Source of the DNA: CBDDBK01 sp965225715
GTDB taxonomy: Bacteria; Bacteroidota; Bacteroidia; Cytophagales; Flammeovirgaceae
Reading direction: 5' to 3'
Assembly: GCA_965225715.1 (NCBI GenBank)
Contig: CBDDBK010000002.1
Span: forward strand, 744,001 to 808,000
DNA: 64,000 nt
Shown: positions 12,012-21,092 of the stretch, piece after piece
Position numbering within the stretch: the first letter of the stretch is position 1
How the letters are laid out: every line of letters begins with the position of its first letter
The notes under the pieces: generated by a model
Database searches by the model: none
What the model was told of the DNA's origin: nothing
What the model saw: only the letters and a program-made list of their open reading frames with translations
Position numbers and translations under genes: made by a program

Positions 12012-12132
12012 ATTAGACTCTATGCACTAATTTTTTTGAATGGGATAAAATGCACAAAATGTATTTTATTGAAAACCAAATATTTCAAAACATCTAAAAT
12101 CACCAAAAAATTTTACAACATAAAGTCTATTC
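12012..12132. repeat. Small inverted-repeat element, AATAGACTC family, copy 1
   Basis: Left end ATTAGACTCTATGCACTAAT; right end TTTTACAACATAAAGTCTAT, which reads as an imperfect inverted copy. The inner part shares AAAACCAAATATTTC and a TCACCAAAAAATTTTACAAC-like tract with the copies at 15455 and 59211. No coding capacity. This is the structure expected of a MITE. Confidence 0.65.
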
Positions 12133-12715
12133 TATTAAAAAAAAATAGTTTATTAACTTTTGTTTATTTTATTATAACTTTCGCTATCTTAAAAGATAAT
12201 GTCTTCAAAAGTCTTATTGTGTTATTATAATCTGCTTCTTTAAAATCTATCAATGTAAATCGGTTAATAATTTTCTTATAAATATTTGGTTTTCAATTAA
12301 AAAACAAATTATACGTTTTTAAAATGTATTCTAACTTTATGCTTTGAAGATGAAAAAAATGTTTACATAAGATTTGTCAGAAAACCATAATTTATTTTAC
12401 TATATTAGACATTATGTTGTAAAATTTTTTAGAGATTTTAGAGATTTTTAAGTGTTTGATTTTCAATATACTACATAATTTTATTCTTTCAGATTTACTA
12501 GTTTATACAAAAAATGATAACGAATAACGAATAAACATCGTATAAATATTTGGTTTTCAAATTAATGAAGAGAAATTAAACCTTTTAAAAACGAGATAAA
12601 AAAATAGTTTATTTAATATTTTATATCTTCATATTCTTATAAGCAAAAAATTTAGTACTCTTCTATGCTTTATAGGTCTTAGCTGCCATTTTTTAAATTT
12701 TAAACTTTATTTATC

Positions 12716-15445
12716 ATGAAAAAAATCACTTTTTTTATACTCATTTTTTCCTTTTTTACAGCAAAAGCGCAAGTTAATACGCAAGATTCTTTAGCTTTAT
12801 TAGCTTTATACAACAGTACTAACGGTGCTAACTGGAAGACCACCTGGAATTTAAACAATCCTGTTAGCAGCTGGCATGGAGTAGATACAGCAAATGGGCG
12901 AGTTGTAAAGCTTAATTTGTTTTTTAATAATCTCAATGGTTCCATTCCGTCGGAGTTGGGCAATCTAAGTGCTTTAACAAATTTAAATTTATTTTCCGAT
13001 GACCTTACAGGTTCCATTCCACCGGAGTTGGGCAATCTAACTGCTTTAACAAATTTAAATTTATCTCTCAATGACCTTACAGGTTCCATTCCACCGGAGT
13101 TGGGCAATCTAACTGCTTTAACAAATTTAAGTTTATTTTCCAATGACCTTACAGGTTCCATTCCACCGGAGTTGGGCAATCTAACTGCTTTAACAACTTT
13201 AGACTTAGATATCAATCAACTTATAGGTTCCATTCCGTCGGAGTTAGGCAATCTAACTGCTTTAACAAGATTAGATTTAGATCAGAATCAACTTACGAAT
13301 TCCATTCCGTCGGAGTTAGGCAATCTAACTGCTTTAACAACTTTAGAATTAAATGACAATCAATTTACAGGTTCCATTCCACCGGAGTTGGGCAATCTAA
13401 CTGCTTTAACAACTTTAGAATTAAATGACAATCAATTTACAGGTTCCATTCCACCGGAGTTGGGTAATCTAACTGCTTTAACAAATTTAGAATTAAATGA
13501 CAATCAATTTACAGGTTCCATTCCACCGGAGTTGGGTAATCTAATTGCTTTAACAAATTTAAATTTAAATGACAATCAATTTACAGATTTACCGGATTTA
13601 TCACATATAACAAGCTTAAATGGAGATGCTGATTTTCAGGTTCAAAATAATTTTTTAGATTTTGAAGATATACAGCCAAATTTGGCTAACTTGGTTTCTG
13701 CTTCTAATTATTCGCCTCAAGGACCGGTAAGAGAAGGGGATTTTTATTCTAATCCTATAGGTACAGATATAGTGCTTTCGGTTGCAGTCAATGGTACCGG
13801 GAATGTATACCAATGGTTTTTTAATGATGTAGCTATAGCAGGAGAAAATAATTCTAGTCTAAACTTAACCAACATACAAGAAGCCGATTTTGGTTCTTAC
13901 TATTGTCAGATTAGCAATCCCAATGTACCGGGTCTTACTCTGAGGTCTTTGTCCGATATTATTGGCAATCCCTTTTCAAGCGATATAGTATCATCAGATT
14001 TTTTCATTCTCTTAAATCTATACAACAGCACTGATGGAGCTGGTTGGAATACAACTTGGGATTTATTACTATCTCCAACAAACTGGGGCGGGATAACATT
14101 AGAAAATCAAAGAGTAGTAGCTATTGATTTGGCTAATAATAACTTATTGGGAACATTAGCTTCTGATTTAGGTCTTTTAGATAGTTTGCAAACTTTAGAC
14201 TTAAGCACTAATGAGCTGAGTGGCGTCCTTCCGGCAGAACTCGGCAATTTAGCTGCTTTAACAAGATTAGAATTAGATAGCAATCAATTTACAGGTTCCA
14301 TTCCATCGGAGTTGGGCAATTTATCTGCTTTAACAACTTTAGACTTAGGCAATAATGAGTTGAGTGGCGTCCTTCCGACGGAACTCGGCAATTTAGCTGC
14401 TTTAACAACTTTAGATTTAGGAAATAATGAGTTGAGTGGCGCTCTGCCTAATACATTAGCTAACTTGACTAACTTACTTAATTTAAAACTGGAAAACAAT
14501 GCTTTTACCGGTCTATCTGATTTAACTGCCTTAACTCAACTTGTTGTTTTTAGTGTTCAAAATAATTTTTTAGATTTTGGAGACATAGAACCCAATCGGG
14601 CTAATTTAGGTTCTGCTTCTAATTATTCGCCTCAAAAACCGGTAAGAGAAGGCGAAAACTATACTTTGCCAAGTGGGTCAAATTTAATGCTTTCTGTCGA
14701 TGTAGGCGGTACAGGAAATCGTTATCAATGGTTTTACAACAGTAATTTTATAGCTAATCCTAGTAATTCCAGCCTTGATTTAATGGACCTTCAAGCTGAA
14801 GAATCCGGTCTTTATTATTGTGAGATTAGCAATCCCAATGTACCGAGTTTGATTTTAACTTCTTCAGCAGATACTTTAACGGTAGTACCTAATGCAGCTC
14901 CGACAGGCATAGCCCTTTCGAACAACAGCATAGAAGAAAACTTAGCTATAGGAACTTTAATAGGTCTTTTTTCCACAACAGACGCTAATCCAACTGATAA
15001 GCATACCTATACAATTTCTGATAACACCAATTTTCAAATCAGTGCGGATAGTTTATACGCTAATATTTCCTTTGATTATGAAACAATAGAAAGCTATAAT
15101 TTAACAGTAACAAGTACAGATTTAGGAGGGTTAACCTATTCTGATGATTTGATTATTAGCATTATAGATGGTGATGATGGTGGTTTGGTAACAGGTATTG
15201 AGGATGTTTTTACTCAAACTGAAACCGTATTGTATCCGAATCCAAGCACAAATTTTTTACATATAAGGGGCTTGAAAAAGATAGGGGTCGTGGAACTTCT
15301 ATTTTATAACCTTCAAGGTCAAATAGTAAAGGAATACAGTGAGATTCAAGATGTTTATGATGTTAGCGATTTGCCTAAGGGTTTCTATATAGCGCTTATC
15401 AAAACGTTAAATTTTGAAAAAACCATTAATTTTATTATCAACTAA
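12716..15445 (+). CDS. Leucine-rich-repeat / Ig-like T9SS type A surface protein
   Basis: Secreted protein of 909 residues, presumably at the cell surface. A signal peptide (MKKITFFILIFSFFTAKA, cut near residue 19) is followed by a first block of nine plant-type 24-residue LRR units (consensus LTGSIPPELGNLTALTNLxL), then an Ig-like domain ending SYYCQISNPNVPG. A second block of about five LRR units and a second Ig-like domain (LYYCEISNPNVPS) follow, so the LRR+Ig module is duplicated. Next comes a cadherin-like segment (APTGIALSNNSIEENL) and, at the end, a type A T9SS sorting domain with LYPNPSTNFLHIRG and a final KTINFIIN. The first LRR block is almost perfectly repeated at DNA level in 72-base units, which points to recent slippage or unequal recombination. 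The ligand is unknown. Flanked on both sides by small inverted-repeat elements. Confidence 0.88.
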   Translation: MKKITFFILIFSFFTAKAQVNTQDSLALLALYNSTNGANWKTTWNLNNPVSSWHGVDTANGRVVKLNLFFNNLNGSIPSELGNLSALTNLNLFSDDLTGSIPPELGNLTALTNLNLSLNDLTGSIPPELGNLTALTNLSLFSNDLTGSIPPELGNLTALTTLDLDINQLIGSIPSELGNLTALTRLDLDQNQLTNSIPSELGNLTALTTLELNDNQFTGSIPPELGNLTALTTLELNDNQFTGSIPPELGNLTALTNLELNDNQFTGSIPPELGNLIALTNLNLNDNQFTDLPDLSHITSLNGDADFQVQNNFLDFEDIQPNLANLVSASNYSPQGPVREGDFYSNPIGTDIVLSVAVNGTGNVYQWFFNDVAIAGENNSSLNLTNIQEADFGSYYCQISNPNVPGLTLRSLSDIIGNPFSSDIVSSDFFILLNLYNSTDGAGWNTTWDLLLSPTNWGGITLENQRVVAIDLANNNLLGTLASDLGLLDSLQTLDLSTNELSGVLPAELGNLAALTRLELDSNQFTGSIPSELGNLSALTTLDLGNNELSGVLPTELGNLAALTTLDLGNNELSGALPNTLANLTNLLNLKLENNAFTGLSDLTALTQLVVFSVQNNFLDFGDIEPNRANLGSASNYSPQKPVREGENYTLPSGSNLMLSVDVGGTGNRYQWFYNSNFIANPSNSSLDLMDLQAEESGLYYCEISNPNVPSLILTSSADTLTVVPNAAPTGIALSNNSIEENLAIGTLIGLFSTTDANPTDKHTYTISDNTNFQISADSLYANISFDYETIESYNLTVTSTDLGGLTYSDDLIISIIDGDDGGLVTGIEDVFTQTETVLYPNPSTNFLHIRGLKKIGVVELLFYNLQGQIVKEYSEIQDVYDVSDLPKGFYIALIKTLNFEKTINFIIN
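12930..13584 (+). repeat. 72-bp tandem repeats encoding the first LRR block
   Basis: About nine consecutive 72-base units, each containing GGTTCCATTCCACCGGAGTT or a close variant followed by GGGCAATCTAACTGCTTTAAC. The near identity between units, including synonymous positions, shows recent amplification or continuing homogenisation. Copy number is likely variable between strains. Confidence 0.85.
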
Positions 15446-15454
15446 ATTTATAAT

Positions 15455-15551
15455 ATTAGACTCTATGTACTAATTTTTTTGTAGATATAAAATATACAAC
15501 ATGTATTTTATATCTACAATTACCAAAAAATTTTACAACATAGAGTTTATT
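15455..15551. repeat. Small inverted-repeat element, AATAGACTC family, copy 2
   Basis: Left end ATTAGACTCTATGTACTAAT, right end TTTTACAACATAGAGTTTAT. It is a shorter relative of the copy at 12012, lacking part of the middle. It lies in the 120-base gap between the LRR gene and the porin gene, and a start codon at 15501 inside it is not the porin start. Confidence 0.7.
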
Positions 15552-15566
15552 ATAATTCCTAATTGT

Positions 15567-16967
15567 ATGATTAGAAAAATTAGTTTATTTCTTATACTAT
15601 TATTTTCATCTTCAGCTTTATATAGTCAAGATTTTTCTGATACAGAAGGGGAAATCGAAGAAGAAAATTCGGATGAAAGTAATCTTAGTTATGCTTTGAC
15701 GGGTTGGTATAATACAGGTAAAGGTCTCCGGTTTTATTCGCCTAATGAAGACTATAGTATGATTATCACTGGGTATATACAACCTTATTATGAACTATTT
15801 ACAGGTAAAGATACGTTGGGTAACCGTTATATTCAGTCTAGATATAGAATACATAGAGCCAGAGTAAAAATAAGTGGTAAAAGTGAACGCTTAAAACTAG
15901 CTTATCGTCTAAGTTTTGACTTGGGCAGACAAAATATAGTTGGAGATACCACTGACGGCAGCGATGATATTAATCGTTTTTTTTGGGATGCTTTTATAAC
16001 CTATAGACCTTTTCGGTATACCAGAATACATTTTGGACAAAAGGCCCCGCGAACAAACTATCGAGAATTTCCCATGACTTCTAATAAAATTCAATTTGTT
16101 GAAAGAAGCCGTATAGTCTCTTTATTTTCAGTTTTTAGAGATATTGGATTATTTATAGATCGAAGGGATAAAATTTATAGAAATTTATATATTAAGTCTT
16201 ATTTAGAAATTACGTCTGGAGAAGGCCAAAATAGTTTTACCAATTATGGCGGATTAAAATATGGAGGACGTCTAGATATTTTACCTTTAGGCTTGTTTAA
16301 AGGTGGTGAATTTAATGGGGTTGATATGCTTAGAGAGTGGACACCTAAATTAGTATTGGGGCTTTCTTATACATATAATGATGGTATCTCCAGCAGAAAT
16401 GGAAATGCCAGAGCAGAAGCAGAGCGATTTTTTTATACCGATTCTATTGGAAATCAAGTTTTGCCTGATTATCAAAAGATAGTTGCAGATTTTTTATTCA
16501 AATATAAAGGATTGACACTTTTAGGAACATATGCAAAAACTAAAGCAACACTTTCTTCAAAAATCACAGAAGATGAAGCCACAGTCAGAGGGCGTTTAAA
16601 TTTAGGAGAAATTTGGAATATCCAAATAGGTTATTTATTTAAAAGCAATTGGTCTGTAGACCTTAGGTATACTCAAATTAATGATTTGATACAACATGAT
16701 ACAGCTGGTAGTATCAAAGCTGAAAGTGAAACTTTTTTAAATGCAGGTATTTACAATAGACCTAAATATTATACGTTTGGTCTTACCAAATATCTGAAAA
16801 AATATGCCACTAAAATCCAAGCATCTGTAACTTATAATACTGTAAATGTGACTACAGAAGGTGATATCAGACTTTATAGCAATAGTAGTTTTTCCGGAGG
16901 TCAAAATATAGATGTCGCTATCCCTGACGAATGGACAATGCGACTTATTTTTTCTTTTGCCTTTTAA
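15567..16967 (+). CDS. Porin O/P-type (phosphate-selective porin-like) outer membrane protein
   Basis: A 466-residue predicted outer membrane beta-barrel. The start at 15567 is preferred over the upstream ATG at 15501 because it opens directly into a signal peptide (MIRKISLFLILLFSSSALYS) and the upstream codons lie in a repeat element. After a short acidic linker the body has alternating aromatic/basic strands, with TGYIQPYYELF, RYRIHRARVKISG and FRYTRIHFGQ, as in the porin O/P family (PF07396). It ends in an aromatic residue (RLIFSFAF), the usual signal for barrel assembly. The family is known for anion or polyphosphate uptake; substrate here is not determinable. It stands alone, convergent with dnaJ. 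Confidence 0.75.
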   Translation: MIRKISLFLILLFSSSALYSQDFSDTEGEIEEENSDESNLSYALTGWYNTGKGLRFYSPNEDYSMIITGYIQPYYELFTGKDTLGNRYIQSRYRIHRARVKISGKSERLKLAYRLSFDLGRQNIVGDTTDGSDDINRFFWDAFITYRPFRYTRIHFGQKAPRTNYREFPMTSNKIQFVERSRIVSLFSVFRDIGLFIDRRDKIYRNLYIKSYLEITSGEGQNSFTNYGGLKYGGRLDILPLGLFKGGEFNGVDMLREWTPKLVLGLSYTYNDGISSRNGNARAEAERFFYTDSIGNQVLPDYQKIVADFLFKYKGLTLLGTYAKTKATLSSKITEDEATVRGRLNLGEIWNIQIGYLFKSNWSVDLRYTQINDLIQHDTAGSIKAESETFLNAGIYNRPKYYTFGLTKYLKKYATKIQASVTYNTVNVTTEGDIRLYSNSSFSGGQNIDVAIPDEWTMRLIFSFAF

Positions 16968-17121
16968 AAATCATAAAAAGATTTTATTTTCTTAGAACGA
17001 TAGTTCAAAACTAAAATCTAATGTTATTAAGTTCATTTCACCCTTGAGGTTTAACTCATTAAAATTGTTTAATAATTAGATCAATTAATTATTTAGAATT
17101 TTTATAAAAAAACGCTTTTAC

Positions 17122-18279
17122 CTATTCATCAGAAAAAAACTCTTTTACTTTATCAAAGAAAGATCGGTGTTCATGTTTGTCAGGTTGGGGTTTAAAATTA
17201 GGAGAATCTGCTAGTTTTCTAAGAATCTCCTTTTCTTCGTTTGAAAGTTTTACAGGGACCCAAACATTAACATGAACAAGTTGGTCGCCTTGATTATAGC
17301 TATTAATTTCTTTTATTCCTTTACCTCTTAACCTCAAAATTTTGCCATTTTGAATGCCTGACTGGATAGAAATACGAACATTACCATCTACGGTTGGAAT
17401 TTTTTGTTCCGTTCCTAAGGCAGCATCAGTAAAACTAATATATAGGTCGTAATGCAAGTTATTTCCTTCCCGTTTTAATAATTTATCTTCTATTTCTTGA
17501 ATAAGAATTAATAAATCACCGGGCCTACCACCTAAACGTGCTGCATTTCCTTTTCCATTCATCGAAAGTTGCATACCATCAGTAACACCTGCAGGAATTT
17601 TAATATCTATAACATCTTCTTTTAAAATCCGTCCTTCGCCTTTGCAAGGTGAACATTTAGCCGTTATTCTTCGTCCAGATCCGGAACATGCCGAGCATAT
17701 CGTTCTTGTAACCATCCGTCCCAACATCGTATTACTAACTTTATTAACTTGTCCAGCACCGCCACAAGTAACACATGATTGAAAAGCATTGCTATTTTTA
17801 GCTCCTGATCCACTGCAAGTATCACAAGCAATATAATGTTTAACTTTTAAATTTTTTTGAACACCCTTAGCAATTTCTTTGAGGTTTAATTTTAGGCGTA
17901 TACGCAGATTATCTCCCTTATTTACGGATTGAAAATTATTGCCTCCTGACCCTCTCATATCTCCAAAAATATCTCCAAATCCACTGTCTCCAAAAATATC
18001 TTTTATGTTTGAAAAGATATCATCCATGTTCATGTTAAATCCTCCTCCGTCTTGCCCCAGCCCTTGGTGTCCATATCGATCATAGCGTTGTTTTTTTTGA
18101 GAGTTGCTCAAAACATCATAAGCTTCTGCGGCTTCTTTAAAACGATCTTCAGAGGTTTTATTATCTGGATTTCTATCCGGGTGGTATTTAATAGCTAACT
18201 TCCGATAAGCCTTTTTGATTTCTTCTGGACTAGAATTTTTGGAAACTCCTAAAACTGTGTAATAATCTTTTTTAGACAT
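17122..18279 (-). CDS. dnaJ: Chaperone protein DnaJ
   Basis: Hsp40 co-chaperone that delivers substrates to DnaK and stimulates its ATPase. The start chosen is the ATG at 18279 (MSKKDYYTVLGVSK), since the 41 residues of the longer reading frame are not part of the family and run into the grpE spacer. A J-domain (about residues 1-70) with the HPD motif (KYHPDRN) leads to a Gly/Phe/Asn/Met linker. Four CxxCxGxG zinc-binding repeats follow (CDTCSGSG, CVTCGGAG, CSACSGSG, CSPCKGEG), then C-terminal substrate-binding domains; 385 residues in total. It lies 58 bases after grpE on the same strand, clearly one heat-shock operon; dnaK is not in the window. Confidence 0.96.
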   Translation of the reverse strand: MSKKDYYTVLGVSKNSSPEEIKKAYRKLAIKYHPDRNPDNKTSEDRFKEAAEAYDVLSNSQKKQRYDRYGHQGLGQDGGGFNMNMDDIFSNIKDIFGDSGFGDIFGDMRGSGGNNFQSVNKGDNLRIRLKLNLKEIAKGVQKNLKVKHYIACDTCSGSGAKNSNAFQSCVTCGGAGQVNKVSNTMLGRMVTRTICSACSGSGRRITAKCSPCKGEGRILKEDVIDIKIPAGVTDGMQLSMNGKGNAARLGGRPGDLLILIQEIEDKLLKREGNNLHYDLYISFTDAALGTEQKIPTVDGNVRISIQSGIQNGKILRLRGKGIKEINSYNQGDQLVHVNVWVPVKLSNEEKEILRKLADSPNFKPQPDKHEHRSFFDKVKEFFSDE

Positions 18280-18337
18280 GTCTATTAAATGTAATGAATG
18301 ATAAACAATTAAATGAAGGAACTTAAAATAGTTTAAT

Positions 18338-18961
18338 TTAAGTTCCAATAATAACTTTACTATAACGAATGACCTTATCATTAAGCATATAGCCTTTTTC
18401 AATTTCTTCTATGACCTTGCCTGAAAGTTCTGGTTTTGGAGCTGGTATTTGATTAATAGCTTCTTGTTTGTCTACATCAAAATCTTCACCTACAGGGTCT
18501 TCTATTTCTTTTAAACCAGTTTTTTCCAAATTATTAAACAGTTTTTGATGAATCAATCGAAAACCTTCTTCCTTATCTTCTACACTTGTAGCTCTTTTTA
18601 TATCAATAGTTTTCAATGCTCTTTGAAAATCATCTAATATAGGTAGTAGATTTAAAATTAAATTTTCATTTGCTCTTTGAATAATATCTAATTTTTCTTT
18701 GCTAGTTCTTTTTCGATAGTTGTCAAATTCGGAATATAAACGTAAATACTTAGCTTTTAATTCTTCAATTTCTGCTTTAAACTTAACTTCTATATTTTCT
18801 TCTTTTTGAACATTTAGTTCTTTTTTTTCTGCTGTATTTTCTTCTTCTTGAACATTTATTTTTTCAACACCCTCGAGGTCTAACTCATTTTTAGAAGTAT
18901 TTTCTTCTTCTTTTTCTACTTCTCTATTAGGCGTTTTTTTAGATTCTGCTGTAGATTCCAT
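18338..18961 (-). CDS. grpE: Nucleotide exchange factor GrpE
   Basis: Releases ADP from DnaK to complete the chaperone cycle. It has 207 residues. The first roughly 65 are a Glu/Lys-rich low-complexity arm (repeated KEEENT- and QKEEN-like segments). Then comes the dimerising helix (ELKAKYLRLYSEFDNYRKRT), the four-helix region around LILNLLPILDDFQRAL, and the C-terminal beta domain ending KGYMLNDKVIRYSKVIIG. First gene of the grpE-dnaJ operon. A perfect 9-base palindrome lies about 70 bases upstream of the start and could be a regulatory site. Confidence 0.95.
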   Translation of the reverse strand: MESTAESKKTPNREVEKEEENTSKNELDLEGVEKINVQEEENTAEKKELNVQKEENIEVKFKAEIEELKAKYLRLYSEFDNYRKRTSKEKLDIIQRANENLILNLLPILDDFQRALKTIDIKRATSVEDKEEGFRLIHQKLFNNLEKTGLKEIEDPVGEDFDVDKQEAINQIPAPKPELSGKVIEEIEKGYMLNDKVIRYSKVIIGT

Positions 18962-19029
18962 AATTTAGGCTATAAATAAGATATTGTAAATAATAATAAT
19001 TTTAGAGGTCATTTTGGGTATATATCACC

Positions 19030-19057
19030 AATTGACATGGATTTAAATATGTCAATT
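19030..19057. promoter_or_regulatory. 9-N10-9 palindrome upstream of grpE-dnaJ
   Basis: AATTGACAT, ten bases, ATGTCAATT: a perfect inverted repeat 69 bases before the grpE start. Its layout (9 bp arms, about 10-base spacer) resembles the CIRCE heat-shock operator, but the arm sequence is different (CIRCE arms are TTAGCACTC/GAGTGCTAA). It may bind a regulator of the chaperone operon. It is 150 bases from the divergent ferredoxin gene and could also serve that. Confidence 0.4.
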
Positions 19058-19206
19058 AATTTGCCAAATATAAATTTAAGACAAAATGTCTACCTCTTAA
19101 ACCTGAAATAATTTATAATTATTGAGCAAATTTTAAGGTCTGTATGAAAATATTTTGTTTTTTTGAAGTTTAAATATAATTTTTTAAACTAAAAAAAATT
19201 TGTGTT

Positions 19207-19554
19207 ATGGCAATAATGATAACAGATGAATGTATCAATTGTGGTGCCTGCGAGCCAGAATGCCCTAATACCGCTATTTACGAAGGTGGGGTTGAATGGG
19301 ATTTTGCTGAAGGTACAAACCTTACCGAAGCAAAGCTAAACGGAAAAACAATAGGTGCCTCAGAAAATCAAGCACCTGTTTCGGAAGACTTTTTTTATAT
19401 TGTTTCGGATAAATGTACAGAATGTGTTGGTTTTCATGAAGAACCTCAGTGTGCTGCTGTTTGTCCTGTAGATTGTTGTGTTCCAAATCCAGATAAAGTA
19501 GAAAGTGAAGAGCTATTGACAGAGAAACAAAAATATTTACACCAAGAAAATTAG
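19207..19554 (+). CDS. 4Fe-4S dicluster ferredoxin
   Basis: A 115-residue cytoplasmic electron carrier. The first cluster ligands are C9, C12, C15 and C19 (CINCGACEPECP); the second are C70, C73, C82 and C86 (CTECVGFHEEPQCAAVCP), with the CxxCx8CxxxC spacing seen in YfhL-type ferredoxins. The usual short spacing between clusters is lengthened here by about 50 residues, as in many Bacteroidota ferredoxins of this type. It is separated from actF by a decayed dispersed repeat, so co-transcription is uncertain. The donor and acceptor are not known. Confidence 0.92.
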   Translation: MAIMITDECINCGACEPECPNTAIYEGGVEWDFAEGTNLTEAKLNGKTIGASENQAPVSEDFFYIVSDKCTECVGFHEEPQCAAVCPVDCCVPNPDKVESEELLTEKQKYLHQEN

Positions 19555-19576
19555 AAAGTGCACATTTTAACCTATC

Positions 19577-19669
19577 TATAGAAAAGCTATTTTAATTTTT
19601 TGAAACGTTCAACTTCAACGTCAATAAGTTATAAACCTAAAAAAAAAATTCCAAGTAATGCGAGTATAA
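19577..19669 (+). repeat. Decayed copy of the 95-bp dispersed repeat
   Basis: TATAGAAAAGCTATTTTAAT, a TTTTGAAACGTTCAACTTCAA middle (matching CGAAACGTTAAGTTTCAAT) and AAGTAATGCGAGTATAA at the end follow the 95-bp repeat in order and spacing. It fills the gap between the ferredoxin and actF. Confidence 0.6.
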
Positions 19670-19715
19670 TTTTACAGACTAAATTCAACTTTTAATTATT
19701 CTTTTTAATATAAAA

Positions 19716-21065
19716 ATGGGGCAAAAATTTAATTTAGACGAAAAATTTATTTTTTCAAAAAAACTCAAAAAAACCATTATTACTATTGGTATTATTGGCG
19801 TTTTAATTTTTGGTTTAGGGTTATTATTAGATAGTTTATCCGATCATCATGAAAAAAACCATGGTGATAATCCTGTTTTAGTACACGTTGAAGAAGATGT
19901 AGAAATTCATAAAGGCGACACTCATGAAGTAAATGCCCATACAGACAATAGTTCTACTGGTCATGATGGTTATTCTCTACTTAAACGTGTTAAAGTTAAT
20001 CTATGGGTTAATAGTGTTTTTTTTACAGGCTTAGCTCTGGCGGCTTTCTTTTTCTTTGCAGTTCAATATGTAGCTATGTCTGGTTGGCCTACGGTTTTAG
20101 TACGTATTCCAATGGCTTTTGGAAACTATTTGCCCATGGCTTTTTTCCTTACAGGGCTTATTTTTTTCTTCTCATACCATGATATTTTTCATTGGTCTCA
20201 TCATGGTATTTCCAATCCAGAATCTTCTAATTATGATCCCATTATTGCAGGAAAATCAGGGTTTTTAAACTTACCTTTCTTCTCTTTTCGCTTGATTGCT
20301 TTCTTTTCTATTTGGATACTTTTCTATTATATGATCACCAAAACAGCTTTAAAAGAAGACCTATTAGGCGGAAATAAATTATTTAGAAAATTAATTAGAT
20401 TATCCATCGGTTTTATTATCTTTTTTGCCCTTTCGACCTCTATGGCAGCTTGGGATTGGGTTATGTCTATTGATACCCACTGGTATAGTACTATGATTGG
20501 CTGGTATGCCTTTGCGAGTTGGTTTGTGGCAGCTTTGGCAGCAATTACATTGCTAGTGGTTTATTTAAAATCTATTGGTTATTTGGCTTTTGTCAATGAA
20601 AATCATCTTCATGATTTAGGAAAATTTGTATTTGCCTTTAGTATTTTTTGGACTTATATTTGGTTTTCTCAATACCTTTTAATTTACTATGCTAATATTC
20701 CAGAAGAAACAGTTTATTTTTACGAACGTATGGAAAATAGTTTTTATTTCAAAATTTTGATTGTGATTCTTTTAAGCAACTTTTTTTTTCCTTTTCTAGT
20801 TTTAATGACCAGAGATGCCAAACGAAAAATTGTACTTTTAAAAATTGTTTGTGTAGTGGTAATATTTGGGCATTGGCTTGACTTTTTCCTCATGATAATG
20901 CCGGGAACAATGCGGGAAAATGGAAATTTTGGATTTGTGGAAATTGGTTTAGCTATGGTATTTTTGGCATTATTTATATTTATTATTTTAAACAAATTAG
21001 CTAAACATAATATTGTACCTAAAAACCATCCGATGCTTCAAGAAAGTTTAAATCATCATACCTAA
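19716..21065 (+). CDS. actF: Alternative complex III quinol-binding membrane subunit ActF
   Basis: Predicted integral membrane subunit of the alternative complex III, which oxidises quinol and passes electrons to cytochrome c or an associated oxidase. It has 449 residues. A first helix (about 19-40) precedes a His-rich, Asp/Glu-rich loop (about 45-90, e.g. SDHHEKNHGD). Around nine further hydrophobic helices then follow, with recognisable segments SMAAWDWVMSIDTHWYSTM and GHWLDFFLMIMPG, which belong to the NrfD/PsrC-like ActC/ActF fold; the lengths fit ActF better than ActC. The other act genes are not in the window, so here the gene is apart from the usual actABCDE cluster, unless that cluster lies elsewhere. 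Confidence 0.82.
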   Translation: MGQKFNLDEKFIFSKKLKKTIITIGIIGVLIFGLGLLLDSLSDHHEKNHGDNPVLVHVEEDVEIHKGDTHEVNAHTDNSSTGHDGYSLLKRVKVNLWVNSVFFTGLALAAFFFFAVQYVAMSGWPTVLVRIPMAFGNYLPMAFFLTGLIFFFSYHDIFHWSHHGISNPESSNYDPIIAGKSGFLNLPFFSFRLIAFFSIWILFYYMITKTALKEDLLGGNKLFRKLIRLSIGFIIFFALSTSMAAWDWVMSIDTHWYSTMIGWYAFASWFVAALAAITLLVVYLKSIGYLAFVNENHLHDLGKFVFAFSIFWTYIWFSQYLLIYYANIPEETVYFYERMENSFYFKILIVILLSNFFFPFLVLMTRDAKRKIVLLKIVCVVVIFGHWLDFFLMIMPGTMRENGNFGFVEIGLAMVFLALFIFIILNKLAKHNIVPKNHPMLQESLNHHT

Positions 21066-21092
21066 AAAAATACTTACTCTATTTAAGATATT

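Larger units (their letters stand above)
11317..12715. other. 1.4-kb gene-free, repeat-filled gap between two surface-protein genes
   Basis: Divergent upstream regions of the giant T9SS cargo gene (minus) and the LRR gene (plus). It contains an end of the CAATACTTCGGTAAA element (11568), a two-unit tandem repeat (11762-12004), a copy of the AATAGACTC element (about 12012-12132) and, around 12405-12440, another isolated end of that element (ATTATGTTGTAAAATTTTTTAG). The short open frame within 12036-12230 lies inside the repeat and is not credible as a gene. Promoters for both flanking genes must lie here, but I cannot place a clear TAnnTTTG element. Confidence 0.6.

Noticed and set aside
12036..12230. 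64-residue open frame on the plus strand
   Set aside because: It lies within the AATAGACTC element and adjoining AT-rich DNA; composition is that of random AT-rich sequence and the copies at other sites do not keep the frame.
12700..13215. 171-residue minus-strand open frame with internal repeats
   Set aside because: It is the antisense shadow of the 72-bp LRR repeats; the plus-strand frame has signal peptide, LRR consensus and sorting domain.
15501..15566. Upstream ATG as start of the porin gene
   Set aside because: The 22 extra codons lie in a small repeat element, and the ATG at 15567 opens directly into a signal peptide.
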